Shown here: in pieces, positions 1-8,429 of the stretch
Position numbering within the stretch: position 1 is the first letter of the stretch
Layout of the letters: every line of letters starts with the position of its first letter
DNA from: Bradyrhizobium sp. ORS 278
Lineage (GTDB): Bacteria; Pseudomonadota; Alphaproteobacteria; Rhizobiales; Xanthobacteraceae
DNA: 64,000 nucleotides
NCBI RefSeq assembly: GCF_000026145.1
Contig: NC_009445.1
Span: 1,674,001 to 1,738,000 of the forward strand
Direction: 5' to 3'
Translations under genes and position numbers: made by a program
Notes under the pieces: generated by a model
Databases searched by the model: none
The model's input: the letters and a program-made list of their open reading frames with translations, nothing else
What the model was told of the DNA's origin: nothing

Positions 1-635
1 GTCTGGCCGACCACCGAGCCGGAGCCGACGACGAGGTTGAATACGCCCGCCGGAATGCCGGAGCGCGCGATGATCTCGGAGAGGGCGTGGGCCGAGCCCG
101 GAACAAGCTCAGCCGGCTTGAACACCACGGTGTTGCCGTAGCAGAGCGCGGGAGCGATCTTCCAGGCGGGAATCGCGATCGGGAAATTCCAGGGCGTGAT
201 CATGCCGACGACGCCGACCGCCTCGCGGGTGATCTCGACGTCGAGGCCCGGACGCACCGAGGCGCCCTTCTCACCGGTCAGGCGCAGCGCCTCGCCGGCG
301 AAGAACGCAAAAATCTGGCCGGCGCGGGCGACCTCGCCGATGCCCTCCGGCAGCGTCTTGCCTTCCTCGCGGGCGAGCAGGCGGCCGAGCTCTTCCTTGC
401 GCGACAGGATCTCCGCCGAGATCTTGTTGAGCGCGTCATAGCGCTCCTGCGGCGTCGAGCGCGACCAGGCGGGGAATGCGGCCTTGGCGGCGGCGATCGC
501 CTTCTCGGTCTGCGCCTTGTCCGCCTTGGCGTATTCGCCGACGACATCATTGGTGTTGGACGGGTTGATGTTGCGGGTCACTCCGCTGCCGTCGACCCAC
601 TCGCCGGCGATGAAATTCTTGAGGATCGCGTTCAT
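1..635 (-). CDS. NAD(P)-dependent aldehyde dehydrogenase, probably 2,5-dioxovalerate (alpha-ketoglutarate semialdehyde) dehydrogenase; C-terminus outside window
   Basis: The gene reads leftward from ATG at 635 and leaves the window after about 211 codons, so only the N-terminal cofactor half is present. The aldehyde dehydrogenase signature TPWNFP lies near residues 146-151, followed by a GNTVVFKPAE segment around residue 173 that binds NAD(P). The catalytic cysteine would lie beyond the edge. Family membership is clear from sequence. The exact substrate is inferred from context: it follows glucarate dehydratase by 57 bp and 5-dehydro-4-deoxyglucarate dehydratase upstream, whose product is 2,5-dioxovalerate, so oxidation of that to 2-oxoglutarate would complete the pathway. 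Other aldehyde substrates cannot be excluded. Confidence 0.85.
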   Translation of the reverse strand, partial: MNAILKNFIAGEWVDGSGVTRNINPSNTNDVVGEYAKADKAQTEKAIAAAKAAFPAWSRSTPQERYDALNKISAEILSRKEELGRLLAREEGKTLPEGIGEVARAGQIFAFFAGEALRLTGEKGASVRPGLDVEITREAVGVVGMITPWNFPIAIPAWKIAPALCYGNTVVFKPAELVPGSAHALSEIIARSGIPAGVFNLVVGSGSVVGQ

Positions 636-692
636 TTCAAAACTCTCCAGGCTTGCGCGACTGTGCTGGCACAATCTAGCCGATTACATCCG

Positions 693-2048
693 TCACCGCA
701 CGAGGCAGGGCCGCTTGTCGTCGAAGGTCCAGCCGGGGATCAGATACTGCATCGCGACGGCGTCGTCTCGTGCGCCGAGCCCGTGGCTCTTGTAAAGTTC
801 ATGAGCCTTTTCGATGGCGCCGCGGTCAATCTCGACGCCGAGCCCGGGTTGCTCGGGCACTGCGATCCGGCCGCCCTTGATCTGCAGCGGCTGTTTGGTG
901 AGCGCCTGGCCGTCCTGCCAGATCCAATGGGTGTCGATCGCGGTGACCTTGCCGGGCGCGGCGGCGGCGACATGGGTGAACATGGCGAGCGAAATGTCGA
1001 AATGGTTGTTGGAGTGCGAGCCCCAGGTCAGGCCGTTGTCCTTGCAAGTCTGCGCGACGCGCACCGAGCCCTGCATGGTCCAGAAATGGGGATCGGCGAG
1101 CGGAATGTCGACCGCGCCGAGCCGCAGCGCATGGCTGAGCTGCCGCCAGTCGGTGGCGATCATGTTGGTCGCGGTCGGCAGGCCCGTGGCGCGGCGGAAT
1201 TCGGCCATGATCTCACGGCCGGAGAAGCCGGCCTCGGCGCCGCAGGGATCCTCGGCATAAGCGAGGATGCCGTGCATGTCCTTGCATAGCCGGATCGCCT
1301 CGTCCAGCGACCAGGCGCCGTTGGGATCGAGCGTCACGCGCGCCTGCGGGAAGCGCTTGGCGATCGCGGTCACCGCCTCGATCTCGGCCTCGCCCTTGAG
1401 CACGCCGCCCTTGAGCTTGAAGTCGGCGAAGCCGTAGGCGTCATGGGTAGCCTCGGCGAGGCGCACCACGGCCTCCGGCGTCATCGCTTCCTGATGGCGC
1501 AAGGTGTACCAGCCCTCACGCTCGCCGTCGCCAGTGGCATAAGGAAGATCGGTCTTCTTGCGGTCGCCGACGAAGAACAGATAGCCGAGCGCCTCGACGG
1601 ATTTGCGCTGCTGGCCCTCGCCGAGCAGCGCCGCCACCGGCAGGCCGAGATGCTGGCCGAGCAGGTCGAGCAGAGCGGATTCGACCGCCGTGACGGCGTG
1701 GATCATCACGCGCAGATCGAACGTCTGCTTGCCGCGGCCGCCGGCATCGCGGTCGGCGAACGTGCTGCGCATCTTTGCGAGGATGGTGTTGCAGGCGCCG
1801 ATGCTCTGGCCGACGATCAAGCCCTTGGCATCCTCCAGCGTCTGCCGGATCTTCTCGCCGCCGGGCACCTCGCCGACGCCGGTATGGCCGGAATTGTCGG
1901 TCAGGATGACGAGGTTGCGCGTGAAGAACGGCCCATGCGCGCCCGAGAGATTGAGAAGCATGCTGTCACGCCCGGCGGCCGGAACGACCTCCATGCCGGT
2001 GACGACCGGCGCGCCGGAGATTCCTGTGCTGGTGGCTTCGTGACTCAT
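693..2048 (-). CDS. gudD: Glucarate dehydratase
   Basis: 451 residues, the usual length of the enolase-superfamily glucarate dehydratases, which remove water from D-glucarate to give 5-dehydro-4-deoxyglucarate in the cytoplasm. Visible catalytic features are the KxK pair (Lys211, Lys213 in DFKLKGG), metal ligands Asp241 (LDPNGAW), Glu266 (AEDPCG) and Asn295 (ATNMIAT), and the general base histidine in GSHSNNH near residue 345-349. ATG at 2048 is preceded by a purine-rich AGGAGGAGC. It is followed by the aldehyde dehydrogenase and preceded by kdgD, all on the minus strand, so this is a glucarate catabolic unit. The 291-bp gap to kdgD is filled by a repeat. Confidence 0.93.
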   Translation of the reverse strand: MSHEATSTGISGAPVVTGMEVVPAAGRDSMLLNLSGAHGPFFTRNLVILTDNSGHTGVGEVPGGEKIRQTLEDAKGLIVGQSIGACNTILAKMRSTFADRDAGGRGKQTFDLRVMIHAVTAVESALLDLLGQHLGLPVAALLGEGQQRKSVEALGYLFFVGDRKKTDLPYATGDGEREGWYTLRHQEAMTPEAVVRLAEATHDAYGFADFKLKGGVLKGEAEIEAVTAIAKRFPQARVTLDPNGAWSLDEAIRLCKDMHGILAYAEDPCGAEAGFSGREIMAEFRRATGLPTATNMIATDWRQLSHALRLGAVDIPLADPHFWTMQGSVRVAQTCKDNGLTWGSHSNNHFDISLAMFTHVAAAAPGKVTAIDTHWIWQDGQALTKQPLQIKGGRIAVPEQPGLGVEIDRGAIEKAHELYKSHGLGARDDAVAMQYLIPGWTFDDKRPCLVR

Positions 2049-2077
2049 GTGCTCCTCCTTCGTCTCTCGTTCGTCTT

Positions 2078-2327
2078 CCCCTCATGGTGAGGAGCCCGCC
2101 ACGTGGCGGGCGTCTCGAACCACGAGGCCCCGGCTGTGGCCTCATCCTTCGAGACGCCTGCTGCGCAGGCTCCTCAGGATGAGGGGACGCAGCTTAGCCT
2201 CGTCTTACTCGTCGCTTCCCCTCATGTGAGGAGGCGCATAGCGCCGTCTCGAACCATGGGGCCCTGGCTGTGGCCTCATCCTTCGAGACGCCTGCTGTGC
2301 AGGCTCCTCAGGATGAGGGGACACAGC
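2078..2327. repeat. Tandem pair of GC-rich intergenic palindromic repeats
   Basis: Two near-identical 83-bp units lie at 2111-2193 and 2245-2327, each with arms CCTCATCCTTCGAGACGCC and CTCCTCAGGATGAGG that can form a hairpin. Each is preceded by a related CCCCTCAT...GAGGAG stretch, giving a tandem period of about 135 bp. The block fills almost all of the 291 bp between gudD and kdgD and holds no credible gene. Elements of this look are common between genes in Bradyrhizobium (recognised from memory). In mRNA they would form stable stems and could lower gudD expression relative to kdgD, which is an inference. Confidence 0.8.
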
Positions 2328-2339
2328 GCAGCCTTGCAG

Positions 2340-3284
2340 TTACTCTGCCGCCTGCTGCGCCGAGGCGGCCACTGGCAGCGCCTTCACCAGCGCGGTCAGC
2401 TCGGCCATCTCGGCCTCGGTCAGGTCAGTCAGCGGCAGGCGGACCGGGCCGGAGTCGCGGCCGATCACCTTCATGCCGGCCTTGATGATCGAGACCGCGT
2501 AGCCCTTCTTGCGGTTGCGTATCGCGATCAGCGGCAAAATGAAATCCTTCAATCCGGCATGGATCGTGGCGTGATCGCGCTTGCGCACTGCGGCATAGAA
2601 GTTGGTGGCGAACTCCGGCACGAAGTTGAACACGGCAGAGGAGTAGGTCGTCACGCCCATGTCGAGATAGGGCAGCGCAAAGGTTTCCGCAGTCGGCAGG
2701 CCGCCGATATAGGTCAGGCGGTCGCCCATCTTGGTGTAGACGCGGGTCATCAGCTCGATGTCGCCGATGCCGTCCTTGTAGCCGACCAGGTTCGGGCAGC
2801 GCTCGCACAGCCGCGCCAGGGTGTCGGGTTGCAGGATCGCGTTGTCGCGGTTGTAGACGATGACGCCGATCTTGACCGATTTGCAGACCGCCTCGACATG
2901 GGCGGCAAGGCCCTCCTGCTCGGCGTGCATCAGATAGGGCGGCAGCAGCAGCAGGCCGTCGGCACCGGCCTTCTCGGCTGACATCGCGATCTCGCGCGCG
3001 ATCGCGGTGCCGTAGCCGGTGCCGGCAAGCACGGGCACGCGGCCCTTGGTCTCGTCGACGGCGACCTTCACCACTTCGGGCACCTCGGCTGCCGTCAGCG
3101 AGAAGAACTCGCCGGTGCCGCCGGCGGCGAACAGGCCGGCCACGTCATAACCGCACAGCCAGTCCATGTTGGAACGGTAGGTGGTCTCGTCGAAGGAGTA
3201 GTCGGCCTTGAACGGCGTCACGGGGAAGGAGAGCAGGCCGCTGCCGATCTTCGCAGCCATTTCCTGAGGGGTCATCTTGCTCAT
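2340..3284 (-). CDS. kdgD: 5-dehydro-4-deoxyglucarate dehydratase
   Basis: 314 residues of the DHDPS/N-acetylneuraminate-lyase TIM-barrel family. It dehydrates and decarboxylates 5-dehydro-4-deoxyglucarate to 2,5-dioxovalerate. The Schiff-base lysine is Lys170 in VGYKDGIGD, the conserved tyrosine is Tyr144 in IVYNRDN, and the GGTGEF loop lies at residues 55-60. ATG at 3284 is used; the codons for MSKM follow an AAGGACCCG purine stretch. It is the first catabolic gene after the LysR gene and before gudD on the same strand. A conserved promoter lies about 70-100 bp upstream (separate entry). Confidence in the specific enzyme comes from both sequence and the gudD/aldehyde dehydrogenase context. 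Confidence 0.92.
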   Translation of the reverse strand: MSKMTPQEMAAKIGSGLLSFPVTPFKADYSFDETTYRSNMDWLCGYDVAGLFAAGGTGEFFSLTAAEVPEVVKVAVDETKGRVPVLAGTGYGTAIAREIAMSAEKAGADGLLLLPPYLMHAEQEGLAAHVEAVCKSVKIGVIVYNRDNAILQPDTLARLCERCPNLVGYKDGIGDIELMTRVYTKMGDRLTYIGGLPTAETFALPYLDMGVTTYSSAVFNFVPEFATNFYAAVRKRDHATIHAGLKDFILPLIAIRNRKKGYAVSIIKAGMKVIGRDSGPVRLPLTDLTEAEMAELTALVKALPVAASAQQAAE

Positions 3285-3356
3285 CGCGCGGGTCCTTCAC
3301 GAATGTCCTTTGGAATGAGCGCGGCGATTGCACAGCGGGCATTCCTCACGGCGCTG

Positions 3357-3423
3357 TCGTAGGACCAAGTTCGATGCCGGTCCAAGCCAATGACGGTATC
3401 GATTGATACGGATGGCGTATCAA
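3357..3423 (-). promoter_or_regulatory. kdgD promoter with overlapping GTATC/GATAC inverted repeats
   Basis: On the minus strand a TTGGAC (3385-3380) is separated by 17 bp from CTACGA (3362-3357), about 75 bp before the kdgD start. Immediately upstream lie two overlapping inverted repeats: GTATC-N4-GATAC at 3396-3409 and TTGATAC-N7-GTATCAA at 3403-3423; the second runs into the stop codon of the LysR gene. The block from the -35 to the first GTATCGAT is repeated upstream of the MFS gene at 6847-6870. The layout suggests a regulator, plausibly the adjacent LysR protein, bound just upstream of the -35; the -10/-35 assignment is inferred. Confidence 0.6.
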
Positions 3424-4322
3424 TCTTCCGTCTGTTGCACCGCAAGGCGGCCGGCCAGCTCGACCAGCGCCGGCAGCAGCGGATTGTCGTGCTCGCGCCG
3501 CCAGACCAGGAACAGCTCGGCCGGCGTTGGATTGCGCAGCTTGAGCGGCCGCAGCCGGACGTCGGCGATCTTGAGGCTCGCGGCAGCGGCCGGCACGATT
3601 GCAAGCCCCAGGCCGGCGCGTACCATCGCGAGGATGGAATGGATCTGGCTGAGATGCTGCACGTAGCGCGGCAGCACCTCGGCGCGCATGAACTGCGACA
3701 CCAGGAGATCATGAAAATAGCGCGCCTCGGTCTGCGAATACATGATGAAGGGCTGGCCGTCGAAATCGCGGATCGACACGGCGTCGGCGGAGGCCAGCCG
3801 ATGCCGGCGCGGCACGGCGGCGCAGAGCGGCTCGGCGACGACGCGCCGGGTGGCGAATTCAGGCCGCGCGATCGGCGGCCGCAGCAGGCCGGCATCGATC
3901 TGGCCGGAGGCGAGTGCCTCGATCTGGTCGCCCGACACCATCTCCTTCAGCGACAGGTCGGCCTCGGGCAGCTCGCTGCGGCAGGCGGCGACGAGGTCGG
4001 GCAGGAAGCCATAGGCGGCGGCCGCGGTGAAGCCGATCTTGAGCGAGCCGCTCTTGCCGCTGGCGATGCGCTGCGCCACCTGCGCGGCGCTTTCCGCCAT
4101 CTTCAGGATGCGCCGCGCCTCAGGCAGGAAGCTGCGCCCGGCCGGCGTCAGCTTCACCGAGCGGCTGGTGCGTTCCAGCAGCGCGGCATCGATGATGTGC
4201 TCCAGCACCTGGATCTGCCGCGACAGCGGCGGCTGCGTCATGTTCAGCCGCACGGCCGCGCGCCCGAAATGCAGCTCCTCGGCCACGGTGACGAAGCAGC
4301 GCAGCTGGTTGAGATCGAACAT
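3420..4322 (-). CDS. LysR-family transcriptional regulator, probable regulator of glucarate catabolism
   Basis: 300 residues from ATG at 4322 (MFDLNQLRCF), the canonical LysR start; longer upstream reading is not supported. The N-terminal winged HTH spans about residues 1-60 (AEELHFGRAAVRLNMTQPPL, then QIQVLEH), followed by a periplasmic-binding-protein-like effector domain from about residue 90 (GSLKIGFTAAAAYGFLPDLV). It is transcribed in the same direction as kdgD-gudD and sits immediately upstream, with its stop codon overlapping the inverted repeat in front of kdgD. This supports local regulation. The effector is not visible from sequence; glucarate or a pathway intermediate is the natural guess. 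Confidence 0.88.
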   Translation of the reverse strand: MFDLNQLRCFVTVAEELHFGRAAVRLNMTQPPLSRQIQVLEHIIDAALLERTSRSVKLTPAGRSFLPEARRILKMAESAAQVAQRIASGKSGSLKIGFTAAAAYGFLPDLVAACRSELPEADLSLKEMVSGDQIEALASGQIDAGLLRPPIARPEFATRRVVAEPLCAAVPRRHRLASADAVSIRDFDGQPFIMYSQTEARYFHDLLVSQFMRAEVLPRYVQHLSQIHSILAMVRAGLGLAIVPAAAASLKIADVRLRPLKLRNPTPAELFLVWRREHDNPLLPALVELAGRLAVQQTED

Positions 4323-4440
4323 TGATGCTTCCAGGGTATGGATGGGGCGATGATTGCGGCGTTGGTAGCATCGATCTGACGCGTTGGGAACGGCAGCGAC
4401 CGGCTGTCTGGTTATGGCCCGGCTGCATCGGCTCCCTCCA

Positions 4441-4597
4441 CCGTCGTCCCGGCGAACGCCGGGACCCATACCCCCAGGGAGCGGTTCGAGGCAGGCTGGC
4501 CGTTGGCACTTTGCTCCTCACATCCGCTGCGGAGTATGGATCCCGGATCGGCGCATCGCCGCGCTGACGCGCGTCGATGCTGGTCCGGGACGACGGC
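4441..4597. repeat. Intergenic repeat, GTCGTCCCGG family, copy 1
   Basis: A 157-bp element bounded by CGTCGTCCCGGC and its near complement GGTCCGGGACGACGG, with an inner CCGGGACCCATAC/GTATGGATCCCGG pair. A second copy with the same internal order lies at 52928-53084. It is part of the 1.1-kb gap 4323-5438 between the LysR and MFS genes, which holds only repeats: this one, one at 4715-4860 and one at 5149-5338. The short open frames in the gap overlap the palindromes and look like chance. Confidence 0.8.
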
Positions 4598-4714
4598 GGT
4601 GGGTGTGGTGGATTTACGGGTCAAAGAGCAAAGTAAAGGAGTGGGGCCACGCAACCGCAATCTCGCGGCACATCATGCCCGAGCTTTGCGATCAGTCCGT
4701 CCCTCGCAAACATG

Positions 4715-4860
4715 CAGAGGGCGCAGGGAATGCCGGGTGAGGGCCTCACCCATGGCCCGCCTGCATAAGAAAGTGCAGGCGGCAGGTACCACAGGCAAAG
4801 CCGAAACACGCCGGCATTCCCTGCGCGATGGGTTTCACGCTTATACGCAGTCTCCCTGGT
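4715..4860. repeat. Intergenic palindromic repeat with GCAGGGAATGCCGG arms
   Basis: Arms GCAGGGAATGCCGG (4724-4737) and CCGGCATTCCCTGC (about 4811-4824) flank a GC-rich centre and a purine-rich AAAGCCGAAACACG segment. I recognise this composition from intergenic elements scattered in Bradyrhizobium and Rhodopseudomonas; that is memory, not a search. No gene is credible here. The following stretch 4920-5100 contains another short dyad (GAGAGGGCGCTGCGATCTCTC) but nothing else I can name. Confidence 0.6.
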
Positions 4861-5148
4861 GCGCCGGCTTGTTGGCCACCATCACCACGCGGCGCATCGG
4901 CGCCATCGCGGTTTGATACCAGCTTCGGGGTATCAGGACGCTGCGACTTCACGTCCGCGATGGATCGTTCGTCCGCACCCTCGTGAGAGGGCGCTGCGAT
5001 CTCTCGCGGCCATCGCATCCCCGCCTCGCGTGTCGTGACGATCGCGCGCTACGCCCCTGCTGCTTGAGGCGGGATGGGAGGAGATAAACATGATTGCTGA
5101 AAAATCGCAATAAGATTTTGATTGAGAGAAGGCAACTCCAGCGAAGGT

Positions 5149-5338
5149 GCGCTCCCCTCCCCCTTGCGGGGAGGGGTTGGGGGTGGGGGTCTCCGGGCGC
5201 TGACCTCGGTGAGATGCGCTGAACGACACGTATTCAAGCACTCGCTCAGGATGCTCTGCGGGATCATTGCGCATCAATTGAAGCGCGACTCCAGGACCCC
5301 CAACCCCCGACCCCTCCCCGCAAGGGGGAGGGGAGCGC
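5149..5338. repeat. Long inverted repeat with CCCTCCCC/GGGGAGGGG arms
   Basis: Left arm 5149-5191 starts GCGCTCCCCTCCCCCTTGCG and ends in a run of GGGGGTGGGGGTC; right arm 5295-5338 is its near-perfect complement ending GGGGAGCGC. About 100 bp of unrelated sequence separate them. The arms also contain smaller hairpins around TTGCGGGG. It lies 100 bp beyond the stop of the MFS gene and could end transcription of that gene, but lacks a T-run on either strand. Confidence 0.75.
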
Positions 5339-5438
5339 ACCGTCTTCGCGGCAGGCTTTACGGGTTCTATTACAACGCAAAAAAACGGCGGCACGAGGCC
5401 GCCGTTCGAGTTTGAGACCACGCAAGGGGGCGTGGTGC

Positions 5439-6788
5439 TCAGGAGGCTCGGAGCTGGACGCGCTGGATGCGGCCGACGATGAACAGATAGGCGAACGCCG
5501 CAACCAGCGCATTGAGGCCGACGAACACCAGCGCGCCGTTGAACGAGCCGGTGGCCGACAGGATGTAGCCGATCACGATCGGGGTCGTGATGCTGGACAG
5601 GTTGCCGAAGGTGTTGAACAGGCCGCCGGAGACGCCGCCGGCTTCCTTCGGCGAGGTGTCGGAGACGACGGCCCAGCCGAGTGCGCCGATGCCCTTGCCG
5701 AAGAAGGCGAGCGCCATCAGGCCGACCACCAGCGCCTGGCCGTCGACATAGTTGCAGCCGATGATCGCCATCGACAGCAGCATGCCGCCGACGATCGGGA
5801 TCTTGCGGGCGAGGGTCAGCGAGCCGGTCTTGCGCAGGATGGCGTCGGAGATGAAGCCGCCGAGCACGCCGCCGATGAAGCCGCACAGCGCCGGCAGGGT
5901 GGCGACGAAGCCCGCCTGCAGGATCGACAGGCCGCGCTCCTTGACGAGATAGACCGGGAACCAGGTGAGGAAGAAGTAGGTCAGCGTGTTGATACAGTAC
6001 TGGCCGATATAGACGCCGAGCATCATGCGGTTCGACAGCAGCTGGCCGATATGCGACCAGGTCGGTCCGCCCTGGGAGGTCTTGCCGTCTCTCGTCTCGT
6101 CCTTGGCGCCTTCCATGTCGACCAGCGCGCCGCCCTGCTTGATATAGTCGAGTTCGGCCTCGTTGATACCAGGATGCTCCTTCGGCCCGTACATGGTCCT
6201 GATCCAGACCAGGCCCATGATGATGCCGAGCGCACCCATCACGGTGAAGACGTGGCGCCAGCCGAATTCGTGCGCGATCCAGCCCATCAGCGGCGCGAAG
6301 ATCACGGTCGCGAAATATTGCCCGGAGTTGAAGAAGGCCGACGCGGTGCCGCGCTCATTGCTCGGAAACCAGGCGGCGACGATGCGGGCATTCGCCGGGA
6401 AGCTCGGCGCCTCGGCAAGGCCGACCAGGAAGCGCAGCGCGAACAGCGCGACGATCGCGGCGCCACCGGACAAGAAGCCGATCCAGCCCTGCATCATGGT
6501 GAAGATCGACCAGATCACGATGCTGCAGGCATAGACCCAGCGCGAGCCGAAGCGGTCGAGCAGCCAGCCGCCCGGCACCTGCGCGAGCACATAGGACCAG
6601 CCGAAGGCGGAGAACACGTAGCCCATCGCAACCGGATCGAGATGCAGATCCTTGGCGAGCGCGGGGCCCGCGATCGAGAGCGTGGCGCGGTCGGCGTAGT
6701 TCACGGTAGTGACCAGGAACAGCATGGTCACGATGAACAGCCGCACGCGCGAGCGGCGCAATCCTGCCGTAGTTACGATCGCGCTCAT
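5439..6788 (-). CDS. MFS transporter of the GudP / anion:cation symporter type, probable D-glucarate:proton symporter
   Basis: 449 residues with about twelve membrane segments and the typical family start (LVTTVNYADRATLSIAGPAL near residues 20-45) and GWLLDRFGSR loop after helix 2. This subgroup carries hexarates, glucarate/galactarate or phthalate-like anions across the inner membrane. ATG at 6788 is preferred because GAGAGG lies 7 bp upstream; a GTG two codons earlier is possible. The promoter and upstream box match those of kdgD (entries at 3357 and 6823), which ties this carrier to glucarate uptake more firmly than proximity alone. Substrate remains inferred. Confidence 0.87.
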   Translation of the reverse strand: MSAIVTTAGLRRSRVRLFIVTMLFLVTTVNYADRATLSIAGPALAKDLHLDPVAMGYVFSAFGWSYVLAQVPGGWLLDRFGSRWVYACSIVIWSIFTMMQGWIGFLSGGAAIVALFALRFLVGLAEAPSFPANARIVAAWFPSNERGTASAFFNSGQYFATVIFAPLMGWIAHEFGWRHVFTVMGALGIIMGLVWIRTMYGPKEHPGINEAELDYIKQGGALVDMEGAKDETRDGKTSQGGPTWSHIGQLLSNRMMLGVYIGQYCINTLTYFFLTWFPVYLVKERGLSILQAGFVATLPALCGFIGGVLGGFISDAILRKTGSLTLARKIPIVGGMLLSMAIIGCNYVDGQALVVGLMALAFFGKGIGALGWAVVSDTSPKEAGGVSGGLFNTFGNLSSITTPIVIGYILSATGSFNGALVFVGLNALVAAFAYLFIVGRIQRVQLRAS

Positions 6789-6822
6789 GCGCACACCTCT
6801 CTTAAACGTTCCTCAAGGACTG

Positions 6823-6891
6823 TCCTAGATGAGATGAAGGGCCGGGGTCCAAGCCGAAGCCTGTATCGATCAATGCCAATATTGGATCGAT
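6823..6891 (-). promoter_or_regulatory. Promoter and upstream box of the MFS gene, matching the kdgD promoter
   Basis: On the minus strand TTGGAC (6852-6847) is followed after 18 bp by CTAGGACAG (first base 6828); kdgD has TTGGAC, 17 bp, CTACGACAG. Upstream, both share GGCTTGGACC preceded by ATCGATAC about 10 bp away. Here the upstream part extends into an imperfect dyad ATCGATCAAT-N6-ATTGGATCGAT (6866-6891). The rest of the gap to the next gene, 6892-7241, holds nothing I can identify. Confidence 0.6.
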
Positions 6892-7241
6892 CCTGCGTGC
6901 TGCATGCTGGAGAGTCTGGACGTTGTCTGCCGGCGCCGGCGCGAACGCTGCGGCCGCAGCACCGGGCTGCTCGGGCTTGCACGCAACGGTTTTGCGCCTC
7001 GTGTGGCGCACTTTCGCCGCTCTCTCATGCCATCCAGGGGTGCCGAAAGCGTCTCTCCTCAAACCCTCCGTGCCGCATCGCCTTGCGCCAGTGAACTCGC
7101 TGACAACATCGTCTGCAAGCCGGTTCGTTCCGCTGGCTGGAAGTGGTCCGCACGGGACCGCGTGCATTCCATCATCTCTGCTTGTCTCGGCCGTTGCTGC
7201 ATGCACAATCGTTCGCGCCGGCGAAAAAGGAGCCAGTCCGC

Positions 7242-8267
7242 GTGAAGGCCGTCTACACCGAGCTGCATCGCAGCCACGATCCGCAATTCTATCTGGTACG
7301 CGGCGTCATCAAGCGCACCACCGAGCAGCCGGAGCGGGCGGATCGACTGCTGGCAGGCCTGAAGGCCGGCAATCACGAGCTGGTCGCGCCGATTCAGTTC
7401 GGCCAGGAAGCGCGCGCGCGCGTGCACAGTCCGGAATATCTCAATTTCCTGGAGGAGGCCTGGGACGCATGGGCCGCGCTCAGCGACGCCGGCAGCGAGA
7501 TGATTCCGAACATGCATCCGGTGCGCAACGCCGCGACCTATCCGACCCACATCGTCGGACGGCTCGGCTGGCACACGACCGACACCTCGGCGCCGATCGG
7601 GCCGGGGACGTGGGCCGGCGCCTGCGCCGCGACCGACGTCGCGGCCTCGGCGGCGCAGCTGCTGCTCGACGGCGAGGATGCGGTCTACGCCTTGTGCCGG
7701 CCGCCGGGGCACCATGCCTATCGCGACATCGCCTCCGGCTTCTGCTTCATGAACAATTCGGCGATCGCGGCGGCGCATCTGCGCCAGCGCCACGAGCGGG
7801 TGGCGATCCTCGACGTCGACGTCCATCACGGCAACGGCACGCAGGGCATCTTCTACGAGCGGCCGGACGTCCTGACGATCTCGATCCACGCTGACCCGAC
7901 GCATTACTATCCGTTTGTCTGGGGCTATGCGCATGAGCGCGGCGCGGGTGCGGGCCTCGGCGCCAACCTCAACATTCCGCTCGCCTTGAAGAGCGGCGAC
8001 GACACCTATCTCAAGGCATTCGAGACCGCGGCGAAGACGATCCATGCCTTCGCGCCTGGCGCGTTGGTCGTCGCGCTCGGACTCGATGCGTCCGAGCATG
8101 ATCCGCTCAAGGGCCTGTCGGTGACGACGCCAGGCTTCCGCCGCATCGGAGCGGCGATCGCGCGGCTCGGCCTTCCCACCGTATTCGTGCAGGAGGGCGG
8201 CTATCTCTCCGACATCCTCGGTCAGAACCTGACCGCGGTGCTGGCGGGGTTCGAGGAGGCGCGGTGA
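7242..8267 (+). CDS. Histone-deacetylase-family amidohydrolase, acetylpolyamine amidohydrolase-like
   Basis: 341 residues starting at GTG 7242, preceded by AAAAAGGAG; upstream in-frame ATG codons lack this site. Zinc hydrolase of the arginase/deacetylase fold that removes acetyl groups from polyamines or related amines in the cytoplasm. Visible residues are the charge-relay pair His157-His158 (PPGHHAY), zinc ligands Asp193 and His195 (DVDVHHGNG), Asp282 (LDASEHD) and the active-site GGY near residue 325. The N-terminal ELHRSHDPQFYLVRG pattern and the long 90-120 loop are like acetylpolyamine amidohydrolases rather than AcuC. It stands alone, opposite the MFS gene. Confidence 0.85.
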   Translation: MKAVYTELHRSHDPQFYLVRGVIKRTTEQPERADRLLAGLKAGNHELVAPIQFGQEARARVHSPEYLNFLEEAWDAWAALSDAGSEMIPNMHPVRNAATYPTHIVGRLGWHTTDTSAPIGPGTWAGACAATDVAASAAQLLLDGEDAVYALCRPPGHHAYRDIASGFCFMNNSAIAAAHLRQRHERVAILDVDVHHGNGTQGIFYERPDVLTISIHADPTHYYPFVWGYAHERGAGAGLGANLNIPLALKSGDDTYLKAFETAAKTIHAFAPGALVVALGLDASEHDPLKGLSVTTPGFRRIGAAIARLGLPTVFVQEGGYLSDILGQNLTAVLAGFEEAR

Positions 8268-8429
8268 CGCGCGAAGCCGGCCGTGACGAAAGTAATGGAT
8301 CTGCTCTGAAATCAGGCACCACCCCGGGGTTCCACGGTTCCATAAATGGAGCCTTCCTTAAGCATCACCCATCAATTGTCCCCGCATCTGGCCAAGGGGC
8401 CGCTTCAACGGCGAATGCGGGGACGGGCA

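Noticed and set aside
4384..5415. Several 60-140-codon frames in the gap between the LysR and MFS genes
   Set aside because: They overlap palindromic repeats on both strands and have no ribosome sites or family similarity.
5412..7094. 560-residue open frame opposite the MFS gene
   Set aside because: Antisense shadow; the minus strand carries a clear twelve-helix transporter.
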